Assembly (NCBI RefSeq): GCF_002890915.1
Contig: NZ_POUT01000008.1
Span: 62,001-126,000, forward strand
Origin: Stutzerimonas stutzeri
GTDB taxonomy: Bacteria; Pseudomonadota; Gammaproteobacteria; Pseudomonadales; Pseudomonadaceae
Reading direction: 5' to 3'
Length of the DNA: 64,000 nucleotides
The stretch's first letter is position 1. Each line of letters begins with the position of its first letter. Positions 1 to 8,527 of this stretch are shown in pieces. The notes beneath the pieces were generated by a model that was given only the letters and a program-made list of their open reading frames with translations, did not search any database and was not told the DNA's origin. The position numbers and the translations under genes are program-made.

Positions 1-928
1 GTTCGGCACCCGCCTTGCCGAGCAGCGCTTCGACATCCTCGATCACCTGCAGCGCCGCCTGCGGCCCGCCGAGCGAGGTCCACAGCGAGCCGTCCACCGC
101 GCCGAAACGCTTGGCCCGGATCGCCGACAACTGGCGGAACGCCGGGGTCTGCTCGGCCTGCTGCATGGCCTCGACCGCCTCGCCACTGGTGGCCAGGGTG
201 CCGATCACCAGCCAGTCGGCATCGAGCAGTTCCAGCGACTCCAGGCTCAGGGCCATCGAGTGGGTATGACCGGGGTCCTGCTGGTGCGCTGGACGGACCA
301 GGCCGATGTCCTCGACCACCGAGCTGGAGAAGGCGTCGAGGAACATGTACGACGGGCCCTTGGGGTTCCAGCGCACGATGCTCAGCGTCTCGCCCTGATG
401 GCCCGCGAGGCGCTTGCGTGCCTCTTCGATGCGCGCCCAGTAGCGTGCCAGCACGGCCTTGGCCTCGGCCTCGCGGTTCAGCGCCTGGGCGGTGCGCTGC
501 ATGCTTTCCTGCCAGGGCCGCGCCCAGCTGAAGGTGATCACCGTGGGGGCGATCTCGTTGAGGATCGCCAGCTGCTCGGGTTTCACCGGGCCGGTGAGGA
601 TCAGGTCGGGCTCCAGTTCCAGCAGGGTTTCCAGGTTGGGATTGTCGATGTCGCCGACCACCTCGATCCCGGCCGGCAGCTTGCCGTCCAGGTAACGTGG
701 CGGCGCCGCCTGGCCACGGCCGTTGATGGTGCCGACCGGGGTGACGCCGAGCGCCAGTGCGGTGTCCAGGTCGATCTCGCTGAGGGTGATGACGCGCTTG
801 GGCGCGACGGGGACGCTTACCGTATTGCCGAAGGCATCCTGCACCTGGCGGGTTTCGGCCATGGCAGGCAGGGCGAGCAGGCCGGCCAGTAAGGTGGCGG
901 CGAGGCGCCGGTAGATCGTGGGCATCAT
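1..928 (-). CDS. Iron-siderophore ABC transporter periplasmic binding protein (3' end cut by window edge)
   Basis: FecB/FepB-like periplasmic protein that would deliver a ferric siderophore to the adjacent FecCD-type permeases. The N-terminus has a signal peptide (MMPTIYRR, a hydrophobic LLAGLLALP run, cleavage after AMA). The start of the binding fold follows (DAFGNTVSVP, then PKRVITLSEID), with the typical NLETLLELEPDLIL motif about 100 residues in. The start ATG at 928 overlaps the ATPase stop in an ATGA, so it is the last gene seen in a leftward operon. 309 codons are visible with no stop; the family is usually about 300-340 residues, so little is missing. The class is clear; the siderophore is not. 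Confidence 0.9.
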   Translation of the reverse strand, partial: MMPTIYRRLAATLLAGLLALPAMAETRQVQDAFGNTVSVPVAPKRVITLSEIDLDTALALGVTPVGTINGRGQAAPPRYLDGKLPAGIEVVGDIDNPNLETLLELEPDLILTGPVKPEQLAILNEIAPTVITFSWARPWQESMQRTAQALNREAEAKAVLARYWARIEEARKRLAGHQGETLSIVRWNPKGPSYMFLDAFSSSVVEDIGLVRPAHQQDPGHTHSMALSLESLELLDADWLVIGTLATSGEAVEAMQQAEQTPAFRQLSAIRAKRFGAVDGSLWTSLGGPQAALQVIEDVEALLGKAGAE

Positions 929-1761
929 GGCGTAGCTTCCTTTTCGGTATGTTCGAGCAGTGCCTCGGCATGCGCGGCCAGGGCCCGGCGGCGACGCGGC
1001 ACGATGACCGGGGCGCCGTCGCCGGGGGCGTGGAGGATGTCGACGTCGGTGTCGTAGAGGCGGTCCACCAGCGCCTTGGTCATCACCTCGCGGGCGGGGC
1101 CCAGGGCCTGGATGCGGCCGTCGGCCAGGGCGATCAGCTCGTCGCAGTAGCGCGCGGCGATGCCCAGGTCGTGGATCACGATGAGCACCGTGCGCCCGGC
1201 GACGGCGATGCCGTGCACGGCTTCCATCACCTCGGCCTGGTGGCCGATGTCCAGCGCGCTGGTGGGTTCGTCGAGCAGGATCAGGTCGGTGTCCTGCGCC
1301 AGGATCATGCCCAGCCAGGCCCGCTGCGCCTGGCCGCCGGAGAGCGAGGCGGCATTGCGTTGCCAGATGGCGTCGAGCTGCATCGCCTCGCGGGCGCGTG
1401 CCACCTGGCGGGCGTCTTCGGCGCTCCACTGGTTGAACCAGCCCTGGTGCGGATGGCGGCCGTACTGCACCAGTTGTTCGACGCGGATGCCCTCGGCGAG
1501 CACCGGGCGCTGCGGCAGGAAGGCCAGCTCGCGCGCCAGCGCCTTGAGCGAATAGTGGCCCAGCGGCTTGCCGTGGACTTCCACCGTGCCGCGCTGCAGC
1601 GGCAGCTGGCGGGCGAGCAGCTTGAGCAGGGTGGACTTGCCGCTGCCGTTGGGGCCGACGATGCCGATCAGCTTGCCGCGGGGCAGGCTGAAGGACAGGT
1701 CGTCGAGCACCACCTTGTCCTGGTAGGCGAAATGCAGGTTTTCTGCACGCAGGGCGGTCAT
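925..1761 (-). CDS. Iron-siderophore ABC transporter ATP-binding protein
   Basis: FecE/FepC-type ATPase of 278 residues that would energise import of the siderophore complex across the inner membrane. Walker A GPNGSGKST lies at residues 36-44, the ABC signature LSGGQ at 140-144, and Walker B LILLDEP at about 160-166 followed by the D-loop SALD. The start MTALRAENL was chosen because the upstream permease stop (TGA) shares its A with this ATG, and because longer in-frame extensions have no family resemblance. Translational coupling to both neighbours fits one transporter operon. Confidence 0.95.
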   Translation of the reverse strand: MTALRAENLHFAYQDKVVLDDLSFSLPRGKLIGIVGPNGSGKSTLLKLLARQLPLQRGTVEVHGKPLGHYSLKALARELAFLPQRPVLAEGIRVEQLVQYGRHPHQGWFNQWSAEDARQVARAREAMQLDAIWQRNAASLSGGQAQRAWLGMILAQDTDLILLDEPTSALDIGHQAEVMEAVHGIAVAGRTVLIVIHDLGIAARYCDELIALADGRIQALGPAREVMTKALVDRLYDTDVDILHAPGDGAPVIVPRRRRALAAHAEALLEHTEKEATP

Positions 1762-2807
1762 CAGTCGGCTCCTCGTCTGTCCTTGATCAAGAGGCCGAGC
1801 AGCAGGATGCCGCCGAGCAGCCGCGTCATGATTCCGGTGGGGATTTCTTCGGGCTGGGCGAGCACGCGCACCAGCGTGTCGCTGCCGAGCAGCAGCACCG
1901 CGCCGCACAGCGCCGACAGCCAGATCGGCGCGAGGTTGTCACGTGCCAGCCAGGACGCCAGGATCGGCGCGGCCATGGCGATGAACACCACCGGCCCGCC
2001 GATCGCCGTGCCCAGCGCCGCCACCAGGATCGCCAGGGCGAGCACGCCGAGCTGGATCGCCGGCACGCGGATGCCGAGGTTCTGCGCGGTGGCGTCGCCG
2101 AAGCGCAGCAGTGCCAGCGGGCGGTTGAGCAGCGCCATCAGTGGGCAGAGCAGCACCAGCAACAGCGCGATGGGGCTGACCGTCTGGTAGCTGACACCGG
2201 CGAAGTGGCCCATGGTCCACAGGTAGATGCTGCCCAGGTGCACCAGCGGCTGGGTCGACATGGCGAAGTCGCCGATGGCGCCGATCAGTTCGGACAGCGC
2301 AATGCCGATGACGATGAACAGGTAGCCCTGCTCGCCGGGGCGCCGGCACAGGGCGAACAGCGCGGCGGCGGCCAGCACGGCGCCCAGCGGCGACGCCCAC
2401 CAGGGCCAGTTGCCGAGGGTGAGGTAGAGGGCGAAGACGACCACCGCCAGCGAGGCGCCCTCGTTGACGCCGATCATGTCTGGCGTGGCCAGGCGGTTGC
2501 GCACCAGGGTCTGGATCAGGCAGCCGGCCATGCCCATCGCCAGCCCGGCGACGATCGCGGCGGCGACGCGCGGCAGGCGGATCTTGAACACCATGATCTC
2601 CTGCAGCTTGCCGCCCTGGCCGGCCAGGGTGGCGAGTACGTCGCGCAGGCCCAGGTTGCCGCTGCCGAGGCTGATGGCCAGCACCGCCAGGGTGGCGAGC
2701 AACGCCAGCAGCGCCAGCGAAACCAGCCAGGTGCGGCGATGCAGCAGCAGGCTCAGGCCGCCGATGCGCAGCGTCCAGACGCCGGAGGGGGAGGGCAGGG
2801 TCGTCAT
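1761..2807 (-). CDS. FecCD-family siderophore ABC permease (second subunit)
   Basis: Integral inner-membrane subunit of 348 residues, mostly hydrophobic with about ten predicted membrane segments, of the FecD/FepG type. Typical family features are the RLPR motif after the first helix (KIRLPRVAAAIVAG), the PDMIGVNEGA segment and the GGPVVFIAMAAP loop that contacts the ATPase. It lies 4 bp downstream of the other permease and overlaps the ATPase start by one base. With that permease it should form the heterodimeric channel for a ferric siderophore. Confidence 0.93.
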   Translation of the reverse strand: MTTLPSPSGVWTLRIGGLSLLLHRRTWLVSLALLALLATLAVLAISLGSGNLGLRDVLATLAGQGGKLQEIMVFKIRLPRVAAAIVAGLAMGMAGCLIQTLVRNRLATPDMIGVNEGASLAVVVFALYLTLGNWPWWASPLGAVLAAAALFALCRRPGEQGYLFIVIGIALSELIGAIGDFAMSTQPLVHLGSIYLWTMGHFAGVSYQTVSPIALLLVLLCPLMALLNRPLALLRFGDATAQNLGIRVPAIQLGVLALAILVAALGTAIGGPVVFIAMAAPILASWLARDNLAPIWLSALCGAVLLLGSDTLVRVLAQPEEIPTGIMTRLLGGILLLGLLIKDRRGAD

Positions 2808-2811
2808 CGGG

Positions 2812-3849
2812 CTACCTCACCGTCAGCAGGGCACGGAAGCCGCCGCGCAATACGATGGCGATCAGCGTCGGCGCGCCGAGTGCCGCCAGCAGGGTGCCGA
2901 CCGGCAATTCGAAGGGCTGGATCAGCCAGCGTGCGAGCACGTCGGCGGCGAGCAGGAAGAGCATGCCGAACAGCGTCGAGAACAGCAGCTGGCGCAGCAG
3001 CGCCACCGGCTCGACGAGCCGCGCGCAGTAGGCGGCGAGGAAGCCAAGAAAGCCCACCGGGCCGGCCAGGGAAATGGCGCAGGCGGTCAGCAGGGTCGAG
3101 GCCGCCAGCACGCCGAGGCGCACCCAGGTGGTGTGGATGCCCAGCGCACGGGCCTGGCTGTCGCCCATCTGCATCAGGGTCAGCTGGCGGCAGAGGAACG
3201 CCGCCAGCAGCAGGCCGAGCACGGCGAGCGGGCTGACCGTGGCGACGGCATCCAGGCGCGAGGCCGACAGCGAACCCAGGTTCCAGAAACGAAACTGCTC
3301 CAGCGCCACGCGGGTGGACAGCAGCATGAAGTTGGCCAGCCCGCCGAAGATGGCGCCGAGCGCCACGCCGGCGAGGATCAGCTTGAGCGGACTGGCCTGG
3401 CCGAGCATCAGGCCGACGCCCAGCACGATCAGGTTGCCCAGCAGGGCGCCGAGGCCGGACCAGAGCAGATAGCCCTGGGTGGATTCGACGCCGAAATGGA
3501 TCAGGCCGATCACCAGCCCGAGCACCGCGCCGGCGTTCACCCCGAGCAGGCCGGGTTCGGCCAGGGGATTGCGCGTGGCGCTCTGCAGCAGCGAGGCGGC
3601 GATCGCCAGGCTGCCGCCGACCACCAGCGCCGCGAGGGTGCGCGGCAGGCGCAGGGTGTCGACGACCATGGCGAGCTTGTCGTCGGCCAGGCGCTCCGGC
3701 TGCCCGAGCAGGTAGCCGAATACCGCGTCGGCGCCATAGACGCCGGCACCAGTGGCCAGCGACAGCGCCAGCAGCGACAGCAACAGGCCGCCCGCGCCGG
3801 CGAGGACGGCCTTCTGCAGGGCCGGCATGGCGTGATCAGTGCGTGGCAT
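2812..3849 (-). CDS. FecCD-family siderophore ABC permease (first subunit)
   Basis: FecC/FepD-like permease of 345 residues, the partner of the downstream permease. Shared family motifs are visible: DTLRLPRTLAALVVGG near residue 70, RNPLAEPGLLGVNAGA, and the cytoplasmic AGPVGFLGFLAAYCAR loop. It begins 58 bp after the receptor stop, across a GC-rich hairpin that may lower transporter expression relative to the receptor. Confidence 0.93.
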   Translation of the reverse strand: MPRTDHAMPALQKAVLAGAGGLLLSLLALSLATGAGVYGADAVFGYLLGQPERLADDKLAMVVDTLRLPRTLAALVVGGSLAIAASLLQSATRNPLAEPGLLGVNAGAVLGLVIGLIHFGVESTQGYLLWSGLGALLGNLIVLGVGLMLGQASPLKLILAGVALGAIFGGLANFMLLSTRVALEQFRFWNLGSLSASRLDAVATVSPLAVLGLLLAAFLCRQLTLMQMGDSQARALGIHTTWVRLGVLAASTLLTACAISLAGPVGFLGFLAAYCARLVEPVALLRQLLFSTLFGMLFLLAADVLARWLIQPFELPVGTLLAALGAPTLIAIVLRGGFRALLTVR

Positions 3850-3874
3850 GGTTCATGTGCAGCGCTCCGGTTGC

Positions 3875-3898
3875 GCCCGGCGGCCCGTGCCGCCGGGC
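3875..3898. terminator. GC-rich hairpin between receptor and permease genes
   Basis: A perfect 9-bp inverted repeat (GCCCGGCGG, 6-base loop, CCGCCGGGC) sits in the 58-bp gap between the TonB-dependent receptor and the first permease. There is no T-tract on either strand, so it is more likely an attenuating or mRNA-stabilising stem than a full terminator. Confidence 0.5.
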
Positions 3899-3907
3899 AT
3901 GGGCGGA

Positions 3908-5875
3908 TCAGATGTCGTAGCTGAAGCCGACGAACAACGTGCGACCCATGAGGATGTTGTCGATCGACTGGGCGACGTCGTCGCGTTTTTCGTTGGTCAG
4001 GTTGTTGAGGCCGCCGTTGAGCGTCAGCTCCCGGGTGGCCTTGTAACGGGCGCCGAGGCTGACGGTGTGGAAGGCACCGGTCTCGACTTCCGGTTGGGCG
4101 GCCGAGACGTAGACGTACTGGCAGCCGGTGTACTGGTAGTCCAGGTTCAGGGCGAGATTGTCCAGGGCCTGCCAGTCGAGGCCGATGTTGGCCATGTGCT
4201 GCGGCGTGTTGCGCAGGGGCTCGTCGGTCTCGCGGTTCTCGGCGTCCGCATAGGTGTAGTTGGCGCGCAGGCCGACGGCATCGTTGAAGGCGTAGCGGCC
4301 CTGCAGCTCGTAGCCCCTGACCCGCGCCTTGTCGACGTTGGTGTAGGTCATCACGCTTGGCCGGTAGCCCGCGCGCCAGCTGTCGGTGTAGATCATGTCC
4401 TCGATTTCGTTATCGAAGAACATGATGCCGGCCTCCATGCGCTGGTCCTGGTAGAGCGTGCCGAGCTCGTAGCTGGTGGCGGTTTCCGGTTTCAGGTCGG
4501 GGTTGCCGACCAGGGTGCACATGCCGCGGCAGGCCAGCACGCCGTAGGTCTCGTCGAACTGGTAGATGCTCGGCGCCTTGAAGGATTTGCCGGCGCCGCC
4601 CTTGATGACCCAGTTGTCGGTCAGGTTGTAGACGCCGTAGGCGCGCGGGCTGAACTCGCCGCCGAAGCTGTCGTGGTCGTCCCAGCGGCCGCCCAGGGTC
4701 ACGTCGAGCCGGCCGATGGAGAATTCGTCCTGCAGGTAGACGGCCTTCTGGTCGACTTCGGTATCCGAACCCAGGTTCTGGTTGTGTGACAGTTCGATGC
4801 GGCGGAACTCGCTGCCCAGGGTGAGCAGGTGGTTGCCGAGGAAGGCGCTGACCTGGCCGTCGACGGTGTGGTTCTTCTGCTGCACGTCGCCCTTCACGCC
4901 CCGCAGGTTGGTCATGATCTCGGAGTCGTCCATCAGCTCGACGTCTTCGTAGTAGTAGCGCAGGCGGGTGTTGAAGCCGTCCCAGTTGCCGTTGTGCGCC
5001 AGGCCCAGGGTCCAGCGGTCCATTTCCTGGATGTTGGTGGGGAAGGACACGCCGGAGTTGTTCCAGATCGCCTTGCGGTCGTCGCTGCGGTAGCTCATGT
5101 CCAGGTCGATGCTCTGGCGCTCGTCCAGCAGCCAGTTGAGGGTGCCGAAGGCGCTGCCGTTCTGGCGTTTCTCGACCGCATCGGTGTTGGCGAAGACGGT
5201 CTGCTCGGAGCCCCAGGCCGCCTGGTCGGTGGTTTCGACGATCAGGTTGCCGCGCAGCTTGTTGTCGATCAGCGCGCCGCTGAGGTAGCCGCTGGCCTTG
5301 TGGCTGTCGCCGGAGTCGCCTTCGGTCGGGTGTTCGTAGCCGTAGGCGATGCCGGCTTCGGTCTTGTCCGTCGGCTGGCGCAGGATCACGTTGACCACAC
5401 CGCCCAGGGCATCGGCGCCGTACAGCGAGGACATCGGCCCGCGGATCACCTCGATGCGCTCGATGGCGGCCATGGGGATCGACGACAGGTCGAAGTCGTT
5501 GGCGTAGTTGGAGGTCAGCGCCTCGCGGGAATTCACCCGGCGGCCGTTGACCAGCAGCAGGGTGTAGTCCGAATCCATCCCGCGCAGCTTGATTTCCTTG
5601 CGGCCGTAGGTGGAGGACGGGCTGATATGCACGCCGGGCAGGTATTTCACCGCGTCGGCGAGGTTGTAGACGGGGTATCTGTCCAGCTCGTCGCGGGTCA
5701 CCACCGACACGCTGGCTGGTGCGCTGAGTTCGCTGTGGGCGGTCTGGGTGGCGGTGATGACCTGGGTTTCCAGGGTGGTAGCCGGGGTGTCGGCCAGCGC
5801 CGCGAACGGCAGCAGGCTGCCGAGCAGGGTCAGGGACAGGTGCCGCGGACGGCCGATTGTTCGTACAGGTTGCAT
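3908..5875 (-). CDS. TonB-dependent siderophore receptor (CirA/IrgA-like)
   Basis: Outer-membrane ferric-siderophore receptor of 655 residues. A signal peptide (hydrophobic LSLTLLGSLLPFAALA) is followed by a TonB-box-like ETQVITATQ, a plug domain (SVVTRDELDRYPVYNLADAV; KLRGMDSDYTLLLVNGRRVN; IERIEVIRGPMSSLYGADAL) and a 22-stranded barrel. The region with paired cysteines (ACRGMC) before VGNPDLKPET is typical of the CirA/IrgA catecholate receptor group. The start at 5875 was preferred over 5887 because GGAG lies 8 bp upstream of it. The last residues (GFSYDI) lack the usual terminal aromatic. It sits between an MFS gene and the ABC transporter genes. The substrate cannot be read from the sequence. 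Confidence 0.93.
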   Translation of the reverse strand: MQPVRTIGRPRHLSLTLLGSLLPFAALADTPATTLETQVITATQTAHSELSAPASVSVVTRDELDRYPVYNLADAVKYLPGVHISPSSTYGRKEIKLRGMDSDYTLLLVNGRRVNSREALTSNYANDFDLSSIPMAAIERIEVIRGPMSSLYGADALGGVVNVILRQPTDKTEAGIAYGYEHPTEGDSGDSHKASGYLSGALIDNKLRGNLIVETTDQAAWGSEQTVFANTDAVEKRQNGSAFGTLNWLLDERQSIDLDMSYRSDDRKAIWNNSGVSFPTNIQEMDRWTLGLAHNGNWDGFNTRLRYYYEDVELMDDSEIMTNLRGVKGDVQQKNHTVDGQVSAFLGNHLLTLGSEFRRIELSHNQNLGSDTEVDQKAVYLQDEFSIGRLDVTLGGRWDDHDSFGGEFSPRAYGVYNLTDNWVIKGGAGKSFKAPSIYQFDETYGVLACRGMCTLVGNPDLKPETATSYELGTLYQDQRMEAGIMFFDNEIEDMIYTDSWRAGYRPSVMTYTNVDKARVRGYELQGRYAFNDAVGLRANYTYADAENRETDEPLRNTPQHMANIGLDWQALDNLALNLDYQYTGCQYVYVSAAQPEVETGAFHTVSLGARYKATRELTLNGGLNNLTNEKRDDVAQSIDNILMGRTLFVGFSYDI

Positions 5876-5909
5876 TGCAGACTCCATTGCCGATTGGTTG
5901 CAGAACTGA

Positions 5910-7136
5910 TCACGATTCCCCGGCAGGTTGCGTCCCGCCTTGTGTTTTTGCGTCGCGCTGCCCGAGGCCGCGCAGCAGGCACAACACGCCGATACCGGTG
6001 GCTGTTCCGGCGCCGGCATACAGCCAGGCCAGATCGTCGAAACCGATCAGGCGGCCACCGGCGCCCGCGCCCAGGTAGGCCGCCGAGAACAGGCTGCCGA
6101 GGCCGCAGGCGACGTTCGAAACGGTGCCCTGCAGGGCCATGAAGGCCGCACGCTGCTGGGGCTGCGGAATGCCGGCGGCGATGGTGAGGGTGCTGCTGGT
6201 GCGCACCGCCCCCAGCGCCATGAACAGCGTGAACACCAGGAACGGCGAAAGCCCTGGCACCAGCACGAAACCGAGCAGGGTGATGGCCGCCAGCAGGCCG
6301 CTGCTGAGCAGGACGACCGCCACCGCGTTGCCGCGGTCGATCAGCACGCCGCCCAGGTGCATCGCCGCCAGGCTGGCGAGGCCGCCACAGAGGTAGAGCA
6401 GGCCGATGTGCTCGCGCGCAAAGGCGAGGTTGAACTGGAAGTAGTTGGAGAAATGCGGCACCAGCAGGAAGTGGCCGAACATCTGCAGCGCGACGATGGC
6501 CAGGGCGCCCAGGCACAGTGGCGAACGCAGCAGCGGCCGGATGCTGCCGGCCGCGCGTATATGTGGCGGCGGTGCGGGAAAGGACAGCTGGCAAAGCATG
6601 GCGAGCAGCACTCCAGCTGCGCCGAACAATACGAAGGGGGCTTGCCAGCCGCCGCGCGCGGCCAGTTCCAGCGCCGCCGGCGTCACCACGATGGCCGCCA
6701 GCGAATAGCCCATGGCGACGTAGGCGAGCCGGCGCCCGCGCTCGGCCGGCGGGATCAGGTCGAGCATGGCCGCCATCAGCACCGCCCCCATCGGTCCCGC
6801 TACCAGGCCGGAGAGCACGAACAGGCCGATCAGCTGTGCGGGGTCGCTGGCCAGCGCGCAGCTCAGCAGCAGGGCGAAGCGCAGCGTCAACAGGGTGACC
6901 AGGGTCCGCTTGCGGTCCAGGCGGTCGAGCCAGGCGGCAGCCAGTGCCGCGCTGAGGGCCGATGCCAGGGTGGCGCCGCCGGCGATATAGCCGATGTGGC
7001 TGGCCTGTATGCCCAGCGCGCGAACGAAATCCGGACCGAGCGGCATCACCATCATCAGGCTGCCGATCGACAGCATGTTGATGAGCATGGCCAGGTGCAC
7101 GGCGGCTTTCGGTTGTCGAGCTGCATCCATATGCAT
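5910..7136 (-). CDS. MFS transporter in siderophore operon
   Basis: Twelve-helix major facilitator of 408 residues. It shows the MFS loop 2-3 signature region (AAWLDRLDRKRT) and a family-typical GYIAGGATLASAL segment. It is the first gene behind the Fur-like promoter and ends 34 bp before the receptor, so it is probably iron-regulated. MFS proteins in such operons either export a home-made siderophore or move the iron complex across the inner membrane; no biosynthetic genes are visible here. The start may be 7136 or the ATG two codons inside; neither has a strong ribosome-binding site. Confidence 0.85.
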   Translation of the reverse strand: MHMDAARQPKAAVHLAMLINMLSIGSLMMVMPLGPDFVRALGIQASHIGYIAGGATLASALSAALAAAWLDRLDRKRTLVTLLTLRFALLLSCALASDPAQLIGLFVLSGLVAGPMGAVLMAAMLDLIPPAERGRRLAYVAMGYSLAAIVVTPAALELAARGGWQAPFVLFGAAGVLLAMLCQLSFPAPPPHIRAAGSIRPLLRSPLCLGALAIVALQMFGHFLLVPHFSNYFQFNLAFAREHIGLLYLCGGLASLAAMHLGGVLIDRGNAVAVVLLSSGLLAAITLLGFVLVPGLSPFLVFTLFMALGAVRTSSTLTIAAGIPQPQQRAAFMALQGTVSNVACGLGSLFSAAYLGAGAGGRLIGFDDLAWLYAGAGTATGIGVLCLLRGLGQRDAKTQGGTQPAGES

Positions 7137-7165
7137 CGCGCGCTTGAGTGGCTGAAGGCGGCTGC

Positions 7166-7194
7166 ATCTTATGCAATGGTAAATGCTATTTCAA
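7166..7194 (-). promoter_or_regulatory. Candidate sigma70 promoter of the siderophore operon
   Basis: Reading leftward, TTGAAA (7194-7189) and TAAGAT (7171-7166) are separated by exactly 17 bp, 30 bp upstream of the MFS start. It lies in the only strongly AT-rich stretch upstream of the operon and abuts the Fur-like palindrome. Confidence 0.6.
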
Positions 7195-7197
7195 ATA

Positions 7198-7214
7198 CTA
7201 ATCGTTCTCATTAG
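7198..7214. promoter_or_regulatory. Fur-box-like palindrome
   Basis: CTAATCGTTCTCATTAG has 5-bp palindromic arms (CTAAT/ATTAG) and matches the core of Pseudomonas Fur sites (AAT-N-GTTCTCATT type). It lies immediately upstream of the -35 of the leftward iron operon, the position expected for repression by Fe-Fur. Confidence 0.6.
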
Positions 7215-7441
7215 TGGATTGTGACTGAAAGTTTGCAATCCGGCCGCCTGCCGGGCGAGGGGGCTCATGCCCACCGCCGATGGCCGTTGTGACCCGGGTA
7301 GCGCCAGCCAGCGCTGCCGTGCCGGCGGATCGTTTGCTTCCCCGCGTGTGCAGCGAGCCGCGACGCTTTGCCGCAATCGCTCGCTTTGCCGCAACGGTCG
7401 GCCGGCGCTGCTAGAATGCCGCGCCCCACGCCTGACCGAAT

Positions 7442-8383
7442 ATGCCCATGCACGCCGACGCGCTCGCCATCCTGCAACAGCACCTGCTTCGCGGCCTCGA
7501 CCCGGCCCCCAGCGAAACCCGCCGGTTGTTCCATGGCCGTGGTCGCTGCTGGCAGGGGCTCGAACAGATCACCGTCGACTGGCTGCAGGGCGTGCTGCTG
7601 GTCGCGCTGTTTCGTGACCCCGGCGCGGCGGAACTGGAGGCGCTGAAGCGGATGCTGCGAGCGCTGGCCGAATCCCCGGCATGGCGGCAGCTCCAAGTTC
7701 AGCACCTTCTACTGCAGCATCGCTACCTGCCGGAGGCGACGACCGAGGCGTTGCTGGGCGATGTGCTCGCCGAGTGGCAGATCGACGAGAACGGCTTGCG
7801 CTACACGCTGGACCTGGGCCGCAAGCAGAACAACGGCCTGTTCCTCGACATGCGCCATGGGCGTGCCTGGGTGCAGGAAAACGCGCAAGGCAAACGCGTG
7901 CTCAACCTGTTCGCCTATACCTGCGGCTTTTCGGTCGCGGCGCTTGCCGGCGGCGCCGAGCATGTAGTGAATCTGGACATGGCCAGCGCGGCGCTGAGCC
8001 GCGGGCGCGAGAACCACCGCCTGAACGGCCATGAGCTCAGCCGGGTCAGCTTTCTCGCCCACGAGCTGTTCAAGTCCTGGGGCAAGGTGAGGAAGCTCGG
8101 TCCCTACGACCTGATCGTCATCGACCCACCATCGTTCCAGAAGGGCAGCTTCGCGCTGAGCCGCGATTACCGGAAGATCCTGCGCCGCTTGCCAGAACTG
8201 CTGAATCCGGGAGGCCAGGTGCTGGCCTGCGTCAACGATCCGGATGTCGCTCCAGCCTTCCTGGTCGAGGGCATGGCCGCCGAGGCCCCGCAGTTGCGCT
8301 TCGAGCGGCGCCTGGACAACCCCCCGGAATTCCCCGACGTGAACCCGGACAGCGGCCTGAAGGCGCTGGTGTTCGTCCGCTGA
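7442..8383 (+). CDS. Class I SAM-dependent methyltransferase (RlmI/RlmK-like)
   Basis: 313-residue protein with the Methyltrans_SAM fold related to the 23S rRNA methyltransferases RlmI and RlmKL. SAM-binding motif I is seen in RVLNLFAYTCGFSVAAL, an acidic ribose-binding residue in VVNLDMASAAL, and the motif IV-like DLIVIDPPSFQKG. It lacks the N-terminal PUA domain of RlmI (about 396 residues), so the exact substrate is unclear. It stands alone, divergent from the iron operon and convergent with the LysR gene across a REP pair. The alternative start at 7448 is equally possible. Confidence 0.85.
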   Translation: MPMHADALAILQQHLLRGLDPAPSETRRLFHGRGRCWQGLEQITVDWLQGVLLVALFRDPGAAELEALKRMLRALAESPAWRQLQVQHLLLQHRYLPEATTEALLGDVLAEWQIDENGLRYTLDLGRKQNNGLFLDMRHGRAWVQENAQGKRVLNLFAYTCGFSVAALAGGAEHVVNLDMASAALSRGRENHRLNGHELSRVSFLAHELFKSWGKVRKLGPYDLIVIDPPSFQKGSFALSRDYRKILRRLPELLNPGGQVLACVNDPDVAPAFLVEGMAAEAPQLRFERRLDNPPEFPDVNPDSGLKALVFVR

Positions 8384-8399
8384 ACTCCGGCGCGCGTGC

Positions 8400-8478
8400 G
8401 TTGGGCTTCGCTTCGCTCAACCCAACCTGCCCGGTTTGCACGTAGGTTGGGTTGAGCCGCGAAGCGGCGAAGCCCAAC
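8400..8478. repeat. REP-like inverted pair (GTAGGTTGGG family)
   Basis: Two inverted copies of a palindromic element, 8400-8429 (GTTGGGCTTCG ... CAACCCAACCT) and 8442-8478 (GTAGGTTGGGTTGAG ... CGAAGCCCAAC), face each other in the gap between convergent genes. The same element recurs near 16.4, 26.7, 46.7-47.0 and 52.9 kb. Confidence 0.85.
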
Positions 8479-8527
8479 ACCCGGCCGAAGCTGCGGCTGA
8501 TATTGCACTCGTTGGGCGCCGCGCCAC

